64,000 nt of DNA from Marinitoga lauensis (GCF_004135675.1 NZ_QHLX01000006.1:124001-188000); one strand, 5' to 3'; shown: positions 23,618 to 36,142, counted from the stretch's first letter. Notes: generated by a model from the letters alone, not told the origin. Made by a program: numbers and translations.

Positions 23618-24970
23618 TTATAACTCAAAATATAGCTCAAATTCTTTTGGTATAGGAATTGAATATATCATATTCGCTTCTTTTTCTTTTGTTTCTATCC
23701 ATTTATTTATCAAAGATTTTGGAAATGTTTTTAAATATTCATTATCTTCTTTGAGACCTTTCATAACATTTTTTAAATTTAATGGAAATTCCTTCTCATT
23801 TTCCCCTTTAGAATGAAATCCCATTTTTACTGGATCGTATTTATTTTCAATACCATTAATTCCTGCCAAAACCATAGCAGACAAAAAGAAATATACATTT
23901 GCCGTGGCATCACCCGTCCTAAACTCTATTCTTGTATCAGCTTTGCTTAAATATCCAGGTATTCTAATAGCAGCACTTCTACTTCCTTTTGAAAAAGATG
24001 CAGATATTGGCGCTTCAAACCCGGGAACTAATCTTTTGTATGAATTTGTTGAAGGATTAGACCATGCAAGTAGTGATCCACTTAAACTATGATGTAAAAT
24101 ACCGGCTGTATAATTTAAAGCTAAATCGCTCAAATTATACAATGCATCTCCTACAAATAAGCTTTTGCCTTCTTTTTCAAGATATTGATGAACATGCATA
24201 CCATTACCGGGCATATTATATAATGGTTTTGGCATAAAAGTTACATATAATCCATATTCATTCGCTACTCTTCTAATTAAATATTTTGCTAAAGTAACAT
24301 TATCAGCAGCATCAACTAAACTCATAAAATTTAATTCTATTTCATGTTGGGCAATTCCGACTTCATGATGATGATATTTTACAGGTATTCCAGCATTTTC
24401 TAAAACCTTAACTATTTCATTTCTTAGTTGAAAATGTATATCATATGGATCATTTAAATGGTATGCAGAACCATATGCTTTTGGATAATCATGTCCTTCT
24501 CCCAATCCTTCAGAATTTTCCACACTATAGTACGATTCTGTTTCCGATGTTTTATAGCTGACTTCATCAAAAATATGAAATTCTAGTTCAACAAGCATCT
24601 TAATATCATCTGCAATTCCTGATTTTTTAATATTTTTCAACGTCTCTTTTGCTATGCTTCTTGGATATTGATCAAAAAATTCGCCAGTAGATGGACTTAT
24701 AACATCTGAAAATATATGAATAATTTTCATTCCCTCATTTTCTTCCAGATATATTTTATCGAAATCAGAAATTGAAACCATATCTGAATCTGTAACCTTT
24801 GCAAATCCATAATTAGACGCATCAAAACCTATTCCTTCTTTGAAAATTTTTTCACTTACATAACTTTTAGGTAAAGTCACATGTTTTAACTTTCCATATA
24901 TATCTACAACCATAATATCTAAAAAATCATAATCTTCCGGTATTTTATCAATTTTAAAAAAACTAAACAT
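23618..24970 (-). CDS. glnA: Glutamine synthetase, type I
   Basis: ATP-dependent synthesis of glutamine from glutamate and ammonia. The 450-residue length fits the GSI-alpha type. Seen: ELEFHIFD, HHHEVGIAQHEIEL (metal binding), MPGNGMHVHQYL, NPSTNSYKRLVPGFEAP (glutamate binding) and RIEFRTGDATANVY. I saw no Tyr-containing adenylylation loop of the E. coli type, so feedback inhibition is more likely than adenylylation. TGGAGGTG precedes the ATG at 24970. It is uninterrupted and appears monocistronic. Confidence 0.95.
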   Translation of the reverse strand: MFSFFKIDKIPEDYDFLDIMVVDIYGKLKHVTLPKSYVSEKIFKEGIGFDASNYGFAKVTDSDMVSISDFDKIYLEENEGMKIIHIFSDVISPSTGEFFDQYPRSIAKETLKNIKKSGIADDIKMLVELEFHIFDEVSYKTSETESYYSVENSEGLGEGHDYPKAYGSAYHLNDPYDIHFQLRNEIVKVLENAGIPVKYHHHEVGIAQHEIELNFMSLVDAADNVTLAKYLIRRVANEYGLYVTFMPKPLYNMPGNGMHVHQYLEKEGKSLFVGDALYNLSDLALNYTAGILHHSLSGSLLAWSNPSTNSYKRLVPGFEAPISASFSKGSRSAAIRIPGYLSKADTRIEFRTGDATANVYFFLSAMVLAGINGIENKYDPVKMGFHSKGENEKEFPLNLKNVMKGLKEDNEYLKTFPKSLINKWIETKEKEANMIYSIPIPKEFELYFEL

Positions 24971-25112
24971 TTTTTCACCTCCAAAAATTATTTCCACTAT
25001 ACTATACCATCTTTGAAATTTTTTTCATAGTTCTATTATTTAATCTATCAAGTTATTGGCAGTAAATATTCCTGTTTATAAACATCAAAAATTATTTTTT
25101 TGAAAATTACGC

Positions 25113-26240
25113 TTATTTTTTTAATTTGATTACTTTCATTGAAATTATAGAGACTAAAATAAATGAAATTATTGGAATCAAATAACTATATACTATCGAA
25201 TAATCACCTATAAATCCCATAGCAGTTGTTATTGATGCTGCACCCAATCCAATACCAACTGAAACCATACCTGAAACTAATCCAACTTCTCTATGTGATA
25301 AATTTGAATTCAAATATTTTTGTGTAGCTGGAAAAATTGGCCCAATAGAATTCCAAGAATCGAAAAAATATATGGTGAATATTTTCCAAGAAAAAAAATT
25401 GAAGATAGTGCAGATGCAGAAAAAAGAGCAGAAATCAATGTAATTTTCATCTTTAATTTATTATATAGAAAATCAGTTAGTACCCTTCCAATTGTAAAAA
25501 AGACCCAGAACATGCTTATAAAATAGAAGCATATTCTTTGGAATAACGGAAATGATTGTAAAAAAGATTTGATGACCATGTAACTATACCAATTTCAGAA
25601 CCGGAGTATAGAATAAATATTGTTATCATATACAAAACAAATTTTTTTCTCATTACCCCAAATGCTTCTAAAATATTGTATGCTTGATATTTAACATTTT
25701 CTGGTGCCTTTCTTATCATCATAAATAAAAATATAAACAAAAATGCACCAAGGTAAAAATAAAATGGTATTTTATAATTCAAATTATTTTTTAAGATATA
25801 AGAAATTATTAAAGGTCCAGCTATACCGCCAAATCCAAAAAAAGAATGAAGCAGGCCATATCTTTGATATTTTTCTGGCAAATGGTCAAACATTGAAATT
25901 AAAGACAAAATTGTTTGTCCCATTGATGCTCCTATAAAAACATTGAAATTATTAAAATATAAACATTATAAGAATAAATAAATAAAATTATACCTATTAT
26001 TTCAAAACCTAGTCCAATTAATATACTGCTTCTTAACCCCAGTATAGCAATAACAAATGCGCCAACAATAGAAACAATAATATTCCCTATTGTTCTTGAA
26101 AGAGGTATAAAAGATGAAATACCTATTGATATTGAATAATTGGATTGCAATGTGGTCATTAACGGTGGAATAGAATTTACGACTATAGCAAGAAAAAATA
26201 TTGTAAAAAATATCAATCTCTGTTCATTTTTATGTGTCAT
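25113..26240 (-). CDS. Major facilitator superfamily transporter
   Basis: About 376 residues after restoring three bases (near 25315, 25560 and 25928), with about 11-12 hydrophobic helices. The first half shows PLSRTIGNIIVSIVGAFVIA and the second half FFTIGRVLTDFLYNKLKMK, both like the MFS helix 2-3 loop. AAAGGAGG precedes the ATG. The substrate cannot be told. It may be a sugar-type or multidrug carrier given the GFGGIAGPLI-like glycine motif. It is divergent from the lipoprotein gene at 26309. Confidence 0.75.
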
Positions 26241-26308
26241 TTTTTCCTCCTTTAAAATTAGTAATTTTTATTGTATAATATTATAGCAGATAAACTATGG
26301 GGTGCAAT

Positions 26309-27582
26309 ATGAAAAAATATTATTTCTTTATATTTCTTTTAGTACTTTTAATTTTTCAAAGTTGTTCAATCTTTAATTTTTCTCTCAAAGAAAAAAACTT
26401 TAATGAAATAGTTAAAAATAATAAAAAATTCAATGTATCTATAAAAAATAACAAATTCATTGTTTCTAAAAGGTTTAGAACACCTTTTAAAGTTTATGTT
26501 TCAAATACGTATTCACCAACACCTTCAGAAATTATAGATAAAATCAGAATAATCCCGAAACAACAAATGCAACAATAAAATTCTATAAAGATTATTTAGA
26601 TTTCAGCAACTTCACAGCAGCTGGAACATATACAATAGTATTTTATCATTCTGATATATCCACTTCATTAACTTTAACTTTAACCCCTGATAAACCAGAA
26701 AATTTAAATCTGGAAACATCTAAAAACATTTTTTTTGCATCAAAAAAAATAAAAATACCTTTTAAACTATATTATACGGATCAATATGGAAATAAAGTAA
26801 TCAAACCTTTCGATAATATTTCTATATTTCCTTATGTGAAAAATACCATAAAAAAAATCGATAATGAAAACTATGAATTAGAATTATATAATATTACAAA
26901 ACCAGGAAAATATATCTTTACATTACAAATAAATAACATAATCAAAAAAAACATATCATTTAAAATTATTTCTGGAAACCCAGATACTATTAAATTTGAA
27001 AAAAATGTTATATATCTTGCTACTTATTATGACGATTCCTCACATTTTCCACCCAAAAATACTGTTATTAGATATACTCTTCTGGACAAGTTTGATAATA
27101 TAACAAAACTATATAATATTAAATATAAGATTATTTCTAATAGCATATTAAACCCAAAAATAAATATAAAAGACAACAATATAGAAATTACTTCTAATGT
27201 CTATCCTGGAAAATATGAAGTGGAATTTTATTATAACAATAAAAAATTAAATGGAACTCTTGAAATAAATGTTATAAGCGTTCCACGAAAATTGATTTTT
27301 ATAGATAAAGACATAAATAATTCAATATATTTATCCTTTGCCATTCAAGATGGGAATACCAATTTTGCCAGCAATATTAGTATTAATAAAATAATTGTGA
27401 AAACCGACAAAACAGAAATTTTGATAAATGATAAGCTAGATAAATATCTAAAAAGAAAGGATAACATATTTATTTTTGACCATTTCCCATTAAATGGTTA
27501 TATGTCAAACATAGAAATAACTTTTTATATCTCATCAAATATTTTTAATTATACAAAGAAAATCACAGAAAACTTATATTAG
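26309..27582 (+). CDS. Lipoprotein with Ig-like beta domains, unknown function
   Basis: About 424 residues after restoring one A near 26552. The N-terminus MKKYYFFIFLLVLLIFQSC ends in a lipobox-like IFQSC, so an envelope lipoprotein. The rest is beta-rich with repeated 'aGTYTIVFYHSD', 'PGKYIFTLQIN' and 'PGKYEVEFYYNN' units typical of Ig/cadherin-like folds (three or more copies). No catalytic motif is seen. An upstream in-frame ATG at 26297 has no good ribosome binding site. It ends 12 bases before a solute-binding protein gene and could be part of that envelope operon. Confidence 0.6.
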
Positions 27583-27594
27583 GAGGTGTTTTAT

Positions 27595-28497
27595 ATGAAA
27601 AAATTTAATTTATTTTTGTTGTTGATTTTAAGCGTAGCAATATTTGCTGGAACATTTTATAATCCATTAGGACCTACATTGCTACCCGCCGCTGGATTAT
27701 ATATTAATAAAGTTCCAACATTACAAACATACTATTGGAGAAACCTCGACCAGGCTCAAACATTAGTTCTAAAAGAACAGGCTGACTTTATTGTTTTACC
27801 TGTAGCTTTAGGGGTAGAATTAATAAACAAAGGTGCAAAATATAAATTAGCAGGTGTTTCTTTATGGAAAACTTTTTATCTTATATCATCACAAAAAATA
27901 ACTAGTGTCGAGGACCTTGCCGGTAAGAGAATTGTCACTCTTCATGGCCCTGGCCAAACTGCTGATGTTATATTAAAAAGCATTAAAAAAATGAAAAACA
28001 TAGATTTTAAAATAGTATATGTTACCAGTGGTCCAGAAATAATTCAGTTACTGGCCTCAGGCAAAGAAACAATTGCTGTTTTGCCAGAACCTTTTGTATC
28101 ACTTGCAGAAATAAAAACAAAAGGAAAAATTAGAGTTCAAATGGATTTTCAAAAATTATACGCAAATTTATTTAACTTAAAGGACGAAAGAATTCCTGTA
28201 GCTGGTGTGTTTGTATCAAACAAAAAATTTGAAGAAAACCCTAATTTTGTCAGACGTGTCTTAAAAGCCTATGAATTTTCTGCAAATGATTTCTATAAAA
28301 ACAATTTTAATGAGGCTATAGATTACGTATTTAAGATAATGCAAACTATGCCAAAAGTAGTATTAGAAAAAGCTGCTTCAAGATCTGAAATCTTTTATAC
28401 TAAAGATATTAAAAAGGAAATAGATTTATATTTAAAAAACCTATTAGAATATGGTGCCATTTCTAATATACCAGAAGATTTATATTTAAACTATTAA
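27595..28497 (+). CDS. Periplasmic substrate-binding protein, NMT1/SsuA-like
   Basis: Intact 300-residue protein with a signal peptide (MKKFNLFLLLILSVAIFAG). Its body resembles the NMT1/THI5-like and SsuA/TauA binding proteins: AGVSLWKTFYLISSQKITSVEDLAGKR (split here: VEDLAGKRIVTLHGPGQTAD), then LLASGKETIAVLPEPF. Such proteins deliver sulfonates, pyrimidine precursors or similar small molecules to an ABC importer. No permease or ATPase gene is adjacent. AGGAGG precedes the ATG at 27595. The ligand is unknown. Confidence 0.78.
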   Translation: MKKFNLFLLLILSVAIFAGTFYNPLGPTLLPAAGLYINKVPTLQTYYWRNLDQAQTLVLKEQADFIVLPVALGVELINKGAKYKLAGVSLWKTFYLISSQKITSVEDLAGKRIVTLHGPGQTADVILKSIKKMKNIDFKIVYVTSGPEIIQLLASGKETIAVLPEPFVSLAEIKTKGKIRVQMDFQKLYANLFNLKDERIPVAGVFVSNKKFEENPNFVRRVLKAYEFSANDFYKNNFNEAIDYVFKIMQTMPKVVLEKAASRSEIFYTKDIKKEIDLYLKNLLEYGAISNIPEDLYLNY

Positions 28498-28507
28498 GGA
28501 GATATTT

Positions 28508-28903
28508 ATGGATAAAGATTTTTTCAATGAATTTGAAAAACTATGTGATATAGTACAACGGAATATAGATAAATGCCCATGGGTTAAATCTATAAACCTT
28601 AATATTATGATAAATGAAGCCTCTTCTGAAATTAAAGAAATAGAAGAGGCTTTAAATAAGAACGATCTTGATAACCTCGAAGAAGAAATTGGCGATTTAA
28701 TATATGATGCTTTTTTAATATTGAAAATTGCCGAAAGAGATTATAATATTTCTTCTCATAAAGCAATAAAACGTGTTGTTTCAAAAATATCAAATAGAAA
28801 ACCCTGGCTATTTTGGAATAAAAAAATCTCTCGAGAAGAAGCTTCAAAAATATGGCAGGAAAGGAAAAAAGCGGAAAAAAAGTCGGGTGAGAATATTGAC
28901 TAA
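28508..28903 (+). CDS. MazG-like nucleotide pyrophosphohydrolase
   Basis: Intact 131-residue protein. Family features: CPWVKSI near the N-terminus (usually CPWDKEQT), NEASSEIKEIEEAL and LEEEIGDLIYDAFLI, which supply the metal-binding acidic residues (E..E and E..D). MazG-type enzymes cleave NTPs to NMP and pyrophosphate, removing aberrant nucleotides. This is a single-domain form, half the size of E. coli MazG. It overlaps the next gene by 17 bases. Confidence 0.82.
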   Translation: MDKDFFNEFEKLCDIVQRNIDKCPWVKSINLNIMINEASSEIKEIEEALNKNDLDNLEEEIGDLIYDAFLILKIAERDYNISSHKAIKRVVSKISNRKPWLFWNKKISREEASKIWQERKKAEKKSGENID

Positions 28904-30075
28904 ACTATATTTAAGTGATTTACATATTGGAAATGGAAGTAAAAAAGACGATTTCAGATATGATAATGAATTAATTAAAATTTTAGAGGATTTAAACGAA
29001 GAGTCAAACAATGAATTATATATTGTAGGTGATGGATTTGAAATACTTCAGTCATATGAAAACAATGGAAAAATAAATGATGTAAACGAAATTATAAAAA
29101 ATATTGATTTTAATTATATACTTTCTGAAATCGAAAATAATCACAGTGCTTTAATAAAAACTTTTAGAAAATATTCACAAAAAAATACAATACATTATAT
29201 TGTTGGAAACCATGATTATTATTTGTTATTCGATGAAAAAATCAAAAATAGATTTAAGGATTTTTTAGGAAAAAAGATAGAAATACATCCATATTATTAT
29301 GATGATAAATGGGAACTTTTTATTATACACGGTAATCAATTTGATGCATTAAACAGATTAACATTAACCAAAAGTGGGAAAATCTTGCCTCCTTATGGTG
29401 AGATAATGGAAAAATTTATTTCAAAATATTTTGATAGCGAAGTTTTAAAAGTCTTACCTGATGAAATTTTAATGGATTACGATAATATAGAACCCAAAAT
29501 GGATATATTTTTATGGCTTGAAGAAATAAGAAAAAAATACTCTATAGGCCTGGATCTGGAATACAAATGGATTGATATGTTTGTACAATTTGTCAGAAGC
29601 AAAGAATCAAAAGAATGGCTAAAAACAAATTATCCTTTAATGCATATTTTTTCTTATTTATTCATTAACAAAATTGGTGGTATCAAATTTGGAGAAAATC
29701 TTGTGAGAGTAATAAGTTCTTTACGCGGAGCAAAAAAGACAAATTATCTAATGGAAAATGTAAAAAAATATTATACAAAAATAGAACTATACCTAAAAAA
29801 TATTGCATAGGTTATGCTAATGAGGATATTGTTATACCTTCTAAACTTCAGGAATTATTATGGGACATATTCATGTTCCAACATATGAAATCTTCCCAAA
29901 TAATAACGATGAGGAAGTGTTTTATTGTAATCTTGGAAGCTGGAAACATACCGTAAAAAGAACCACTGTTAAAAACAAAACAAAATTTTTAAAAAGAACC
30001 CAAATAAGTTATTTTATAGTAAAAGAAAGTAACAAAAGCTTGAACACTCAATTTATCATAAAAGATATGATATAA
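28887..30075 (+). CDS. Metallophosphoesterase (LpxH-like calcineurin fold)
   Basis: About 396 residues after restoring two bases (near 29807 and 29850). Metal-binding motifs in order: LYLSDLHIGNG, IVGDGFEIL, IVGNHDYYLLFD, IIHGNQFD, and GIIMGHIHVPTYE after the second repaired site. This layout resembles UDP-diacylglucosamine hydrolase-like phosphoesterases, but the protein is longer, with a helical insert (about 180-270). I chose the GTG at 28887, overlapping the mazG-like gene. The substrate is not known. Confidence 0.75.
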
Positions 30076-30090
30076 TTAAGGAGGAACATT

Positions 30091-31074
30091 ATGAATATAG
30101 GAATAATAGGTGCTGGAAGCTGGGGTACAGCTATTTCAAAAATACTTTTAAATAATGGACACACAGTTAGAATATGGACAAGAGATTCTCATGTTGTTGA
30201 TGCTTTAAAAAATGGGGAAAATCCTTATTTTTACCTGGAATTTCAATACCAAAATCAATAATCCCTTCCTTAAATTTAGAAGAAGTAATATCTAATTCGG
30301 AATTATTGGTATTAGCTATACCAACACAAGCTATTAGAGAAGTTGCAAAAAGATTAAACCATTTTACAAAGATCAAATTCTTGTTAATTTAGCTAAAGGA
30401 TTAGAAATCCATACGCAAAAACGTATTAGTGAAATCTTAATAGAAGTATTTGAAGCTCCTATAAAATATGTTGCATTAAGTGGCCCAAGTCATGCTGAAG
30501 AGGTTGCGCGAGATATACCAACAAGTATTGTTGCTGCTTCCAAAAATTTAGAATTAGCAAAAGTAGTCCAGGAAAACTTTAGCAATGTTTCTTTTAGAGT
30601 ATATACAAATGATGATATAATAGGCGTAGAACTTGGTGGAGCAATAAAGAATGTAATAGCAATTTCTGCAGGTATTATAGATGGTATTGGTGGCTGGGAT
30701 AATTCAAAAGCTGCATTAATAACAAGAGGACTTGCAGAAATAACAAGATATGGCGTAAAAAAGGGGCAAAAAAAGATACATTTTCTGGTTTAGCTGGACT
30801 TGGTGATTTAATTGTAACCTGCACCAGTCAACATAGTAGAAACAGATATGTTGGTGAAATGATTGGAAGAGGAAAAAAATTAGATGAAATAATAGAAAAT
30901 ATGAACATGGTAGCTGAAGGTGTTTATACCGTTAAGGCATTATATGAAGAAATTAAAAATTTAAACATAGAAATGCCTATAACTGAAAAGACTTATGAAG
31001 TTCTTTATTTAAATAAAGCTCCAAGAAAAGCTATTCATGAATTAATGATGAGAGAATTAAAAAACGAAAATTAA
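30091..31074 (+). CDS. gpsA: Glycerol-3-phosphate dehydrogenase (NAD(P)+)
   Basis: Makes sn-glycerol 3-phosphate from dihydroxyacetone phosphate for membrane lipids. Length 328 residues after restoring three bases: a T in 30230-30234, a T in 30360-30364 and a G in GGGG at 30763-30766. Motifs: [14 protein letters not shown] (dinucleotide binding), [20 protein letters not shown], and [20 protein letters not shown] with the catalytic Lys. AAGGAGG precedes the ATG. The three breaks in an essential gene are a clear sign of base-calling error. Confidence 0.92.
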
Positions 31075-31105
31075 CCTTTTACATTTGATAAGGAGGGAGA
31101 AACAC

Positions 31106-33767
31106 ATGGAAAAGATGGTATATTTCTACGGCGGTGGTATCGCTGAAGGTAGCGCAAAAATGAAGAACTTACTCGGTGGTAAAGGTGCAAACCTTGCAGA
31201 AATGGCAAGAATGGGATTACCAGTTCCTGCAGGTTTCACAATCACAACAGAAGTTTGTGACTATTATTGGAAACATGATAGATCATTCCAGAAACATTAG
31301 AAGCAGAAGTTGAAGCTGCATTAAAAAGATTAGAAGAAGTTTCAGGTAAAAAATTTGGAGATAAAGATAATCCATTATTAGTATCTGTTAGATCAGGTGC
31401 TGCTGTATCAATGCCTGGTATGATGGATACAATCTTAAACTTAGGTTTAAATGATGAAACAGTAGAAGCTTTAGCAAAAAATACAGGAAACCCAAGATTT
31501 GCATATGATGCTTATAGAAGATTCATGCAAATGTTTGGTGATGTTGCATTAGAAATTCCTCACCATGATTTTGAAGAAGCTTTAAATAAAGTAAAAGAAG
31601 AAAAAGGTGTTAAATTAGATATCGAATTAGAAGCTGACGATTTCAAAAAAGTTGTTGAATTATACAAAGAAATTTATAGAAAAGCAGGAAAAGAATTCCC
31701 ACAAGATCCTAAAAAACAATTATGGATCGCTATCGAAGCTGTATTTGGTAGCTGGATGAATGAAAGAGCTATAAAATATAGAGCTATCAATGGAATCAAA
31801 GAAGGAGAATTATTAGGTACAGCTGTTAATGTTGTTATGATGGTATTCGGTAACATGGGTGAAGATAGTGGAACTGGTGTATGTTTCACAAGAGATCCTA
31901 ATACAGGTGAAAAAGTAAAATATGGTGAATACTTACCTAACGCACAGGGTGAAGATGTTGTTGCTGGTATCAGAACACCTTACCCATTAGAAAAATTAAA
32001 CGAAATAATGCCTGATGTATATAAACAATTAATCGATATTATGGATATGTTAGAAAATCACTATAAAGATATGCAAGATATCGAATTTACAGTTGAAAAA
32101 GGAAAATTATACTTCTTACAAACAAGAACAGGAAAAAGAACAGCAAAAGCTGCTATCAAAATTGCTGTAGATATGGTTAAAGAAGGTTTAATCGATAAAG
32201 CTACAGCTGTTATGAGAGTAACACCAGACCAAATCGATAAATTGTTACACCCTGCATTTGACGAAGCAGAAATCAAAAAAGCTCAAGAAATTGGAGAAGG
32301 TTTACCAGCTTCACCAGGTGCCGCAACAGGTAAAGTTGTATTCAGTGCAGATGAAGCAGAAGAATTAGCTAAAGAAGGTACTCCAGTTATCTTAGTTAGA
32401 CCAGAAACAAGTCCTGAAGATGTTGGAGGTATGAACGCTGCTGAAGGTATCTTAACAGCTACAGGTGGTATGACATCACACGCTGCTGTTGTTGCCAGAG
32501 GTATGGGAAAACCAGCTATTGTTGGTGCTGAAGAAATTGTTATTGATGAAGAAGCAAAAGAATTTGAAGCAAGAGGCGTTAAAGTAAAAGATGGAGATTG
32601 GATTTCTATAGATGGTACAACTGGTAAAGTTTATTTAGGTAAAGTAAAAACAATCAAACCACAAGGTTTAGAAGGCGAAGTTGCTGAATTATTAGCATTT
32701 GCTGATGATATTAGAGTATTAGGTGTAAGAGCTAATGCAGATATTCCAAGAGATGCTAAAGTAGCAAGAAACTTTGGTGCTGAAGGTATTGGATTATGTA
32801 GAACAGAACATATGTTCTTTGAAGGCGACAGAATTCAAAAAATGAGAAGAATGATTGTATCCAAAACAGTAGAACAAAGAGAAGCTGCTTTAGAAGAATT
32901 ATTACCATTGCAAAAAGAAGATTTCAAAGGATTATTTGAAGCTATGGAAGGGTTCCCTGTAACAATCAGATTATTAGATCCACCTTTACACGAATTCTTA
33001 CCACAAGATGAAGAACAAATGAAAGAATTAGCTCCACAATTAGGAATCACAGTTGAAGAATTAAAAGAAATCGTTGAAAACTTACATGAATTCAACCCAA
33101 TGATGGACATAGAGGTGTAAGATTAGCTATTACATATCCAGAAGTTGCTGTAATGCAAACAAAAGCTATTATTATGGCTGCTATTGAAATGGTTAAAGAA
33201 GGTAAAAAAGTTAAACCAGAAATTATGATTCCATTAGTTGGAACAGTTAATGAATTAAAATACTTAGATAAAATTGTTAGAGAAACTGCAGATAAATTAA
33301 TTGAAGAAGCTGGCGTTGATTTAGATTACAAAGTTGGTACAATGATCGAAGTTCCAAGAGGTGCTATCACTGCTGACGAAATTGCAGAAGTTGCACAATT
33401 CTTCAGCTTTGGTACAAATGACTTAACACAAATGACATTAGGTTTCTCAAGAGACGACTATGGTAAATTTATCAATGATTACATTGAAAAAGGCATTTAC
33501 GAAAAAGATCCATTCAAACATGTTGATCAAACAGGTGTTGGAAGAATGGTTAAAATCGCAAAAGATTATGGTAGATCAGTAAATCCAGAATTAAAATTAG
33601 GTGTTTGTGGTGAACACGGTGGAGATCCAGAATCAATTGAATTCTTCCACAAAACACAATTAGATTATGTAAGTTGTTCACCATACAGAGTTCCAATTGC
33701 AAGATTAGCAGCAGCACAAGCAGCAGTTAAATTCAAAAGAGGAAAATTCGTAAATTACGCTGACTAA
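31106..33767 (+). CDS. ppdK: Pyruvate, phosphate dikinase
   Basis: Interconverts pyruvate, ATP and phosphate with phosphoenolpyruvate, AMP and pyrophosphate. Length 887 residues after restoring one base near 31285 and one G at 33105-33106. Domains: ATP-grasp N-terminus ([41 protein letters not shown]); phospho-His domain with the catalytic His in [19 protein letters not shown]-terminal barrel with CRTEHMFF and the Cys in [20 protein letters not shown] precedes the ATG. Codon use looks optimised (gaa, tta, aga repeated), suggesting high expression. A strong terminator follows. Confidence 0.95.
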
Positions 33768-33775
33768 TAATAATC

Positions 33776-33808
33776 AAAACCCGGGAGAATATTTCTCCCG
33801 GGTTTTTT
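33776..33808 (+). terminator. Terminator after ppdK
   Basis: Stem AAAACCCGGGAGA / TCTCCCGGGTTTT with a 5-base loop and trailing T residues, eight bases after the stop codon. Confidence 0.88.
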
Positions 33809-33841
33809 ATTTAAAATATAATATATCTATTAATTTACTTG

Positions 33842-33871
33842 TTGACAGAATATATAATTTTATTATATAAT
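33842..33871 (+). promoter_or_regulatory. Sigma-70-type promoter of the MCP gene
   Basis: TTGACA at 33842-33847 and TATAAT at 33866-33871 with an 18-base spacer, about 40 bases before the receptor start; one of the best consensus matches in the window. Confidence 0.75.
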
Positions 33872-33912
33872 TTGTTAACTAAATTTTACTAACAAAAAAG
33901 GGGGAGGATAGT

Positions 33913-36082
33913 ATGAAGTTATCGGGGAAAATTCTATCTTTAGTATTATTAATAAATATTCTAGCAGTGAGTATAATTACTTTATTTACAATAGACATAT
34001 CTTCTAAAGCATTGATTGAATCGAATGCAAAAAAATTACAAGCTGTTTCGAAAAAATCTGAATTATTGCTTAATCAATATTTTAATAGTATTGATGAATT
34101 TCTATTAATAAATTCCAAAAGAGAAGACATTATTGATTTTACTATAAAATTCAAACATTCTTTTCATGAAATTGAAGAGAATATCGGGGAACCTACAGAA
34201 ATACTTCAAAATGCTTATATTACAAATAATCCATATCCAATTGGTGAAAAATATAAGCTCTTTGAGCTTTCTGGGAATATAAAAATAAATTAAAAGAATA
34301 TAATGAGTTACATAAAGTATTTCACAATATAGTGAAAACATTTGTTGATGATAAAGGCTTTTATGATGTTTTTATTGTAGGAACAGATGGTGACGTTACT
34401 TATACATATTTTAAGGAAAAAGATTTTGCAACTAATCTATTAAAAGGAAAATGGAAAAACACCAATTTAGCAAAATTATTTAGAATATTGCAAAACTCTA
34501 ATGATGATAAAGTGCATTATGTCGATTTTGAACCATATGATCCATCAAGTGGTTCCCCTGCTGCATTTGCTGGAACTCCTTTAAAAAAAGATAATAAAAC
34601 AATAGGATATCTTATTGTACAATTACCTATTAATAAAATTGATTATATTCTTCAAGAAAGAACAGGTATGGGAGAATCTGGAGAAACATATGTAGTTGGA
34701 CCAGATTATTTGATGAGAAGCAACTCCAGGTTTGAAGAAAATACAATATTAAAAAGAAAGGTTGAAACGAAATCTGTAAGAGAGGCATTAAAGGGTAACA
34801 CAGGTTGGGATATAATAAATAATTATAGAGGCATAAAAGTCATAAGCGCTTATCTTCCTTTTGAATATAATGAATTAAAATGGGCGTTAATAGGTGAAAT
34901 CGATTATAGTGAAGCTAATGATAGTATTAAAAAATTAGTCAAAACAAGTATTATAATATTGGTTATAATACTTGTTTTAAGTATAATTACAAGTATCTTA
35001 TTTACAAACAAACTTGTAAATCCTTTAAAAGAGGCTGTAAAAGTATTTGAAAAAGTATCAAATGGTGATTTAACTGTAAAATTAGAGATAAAAGGAAAAG
35101 ATGAAATCGCTATATTAGCAAAATCATTAAATAAAACAATTGATAATTTAAAACGTTCTATGGAAAATATCGTTGAAATTTCTAAAAAATTAAATGATTC
35201 TTCAACAGACCTGGCTACTATTTCTGAGGAAAATAATGTTAATATAGAAAAAATCTCTTCTCAATCAGAAATTATAGAAGAAAATACAGAAGTATTATCC
35301 TCTTCTATAGAACAAGTTTCATCAGGTGTAGAAGAAATTGCTGCAAATTCACAAGATATATCTAAATCCGCCCAGGAAATGTTAAATAGTTCTGAAGAAA
35401 CTTCACAATTTGCTATTGAAGGACAACAAGGTATGGAAAATATTGTTAATAGTATTCACAATGTATCTGAAAAAACTAAAAATGTAGAAATAATAGTTTC
35501 CGAATTAGCTAATAAAGCTCAAAATATAGGAGAGATTTTAGAAACAATTGGTAGTATAACAGAACAAACAAATTTATTAGCTTTAAATGCAGCAATAGAA
35601 GCTGCACGAGCAGGGAAGCCGGAAAAGGTTTTGCAGTAGTTGCAGAGGAAATAAGAAAACTCGCTGAAGAAAGCAAAAAGGCAACTGATAACATTGCTGA
35701 TATATTAAAAGAAATTCAGAATAATGCAAATAATGCAAATGATGCAACTAAAGAAGCTCACGGTGAAGTTGAAAATACTAAAATTGTTATTCAAAAAGCT
35801 TATCAACAATTTCATGAAATTGCTAATAAGATTGATGTTGTAAAACAACTTGCCGAAAATATCACTGCTTCTACAGAAGAACAAAGTGCATCAACAGAAG
35901 AAATGGCAAGTGCCACAGCGAATGTTGCTAAAAGCATAACTGAAATTTCTGAAAAAATAAGAAGTATAGTTTCATCTATTGAACAGGAAAGACGTGGTTC
36001 TGAAGAAGTTGCAAATGAAAGTCAAAAACTAAGCGATTTAGCTGAAAAGTTAAATTCAATTACTTTAAAATTTAAAATTTAA
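33913..36082 (+). CDS. Methyl-accepting chemotaxis protein, dCache-type sensor
   Basis: Transmembrane chemoreceptor of about 723 residues after restoring bases near 34280 and one G at 35614-35616. Order: membrane helix (8-30), large periplasmic Cache-like sensor (DDKGFYDVFIVGTDGDV, TGMGESGETYVVGPD), membrane helix (KTSIIILVIILVLSIITSILF), HAMP, then the signalling domain. Unlike the receptor at 3856, the tip is canonical: QTNLLALNAAIEAARAG followed by EAGKGFAVVAEEIRKLAEES once the frame is restored. It is monocistronic with its own promoter and terminator, so it likely serves the main chemotaxis kinase of the cell. Confidence 0.92.
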
Positions 36083-36142
36083 AAACATGAAAGACCATAA
36101 ATTGACGAGGGCTTAAATGATTTATGTAAATAGAAAAAATAT

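Noticed and set aside
31106..33767. Programmed ribosomal frameshifting as an explanation for split genes
   Set aside because: Breaks occur in about 33 unrelated genes, at different runs, always minus one base, with up to four per gene and no shared slippery site or stem-loop. Sequencing loss explains all of them better.
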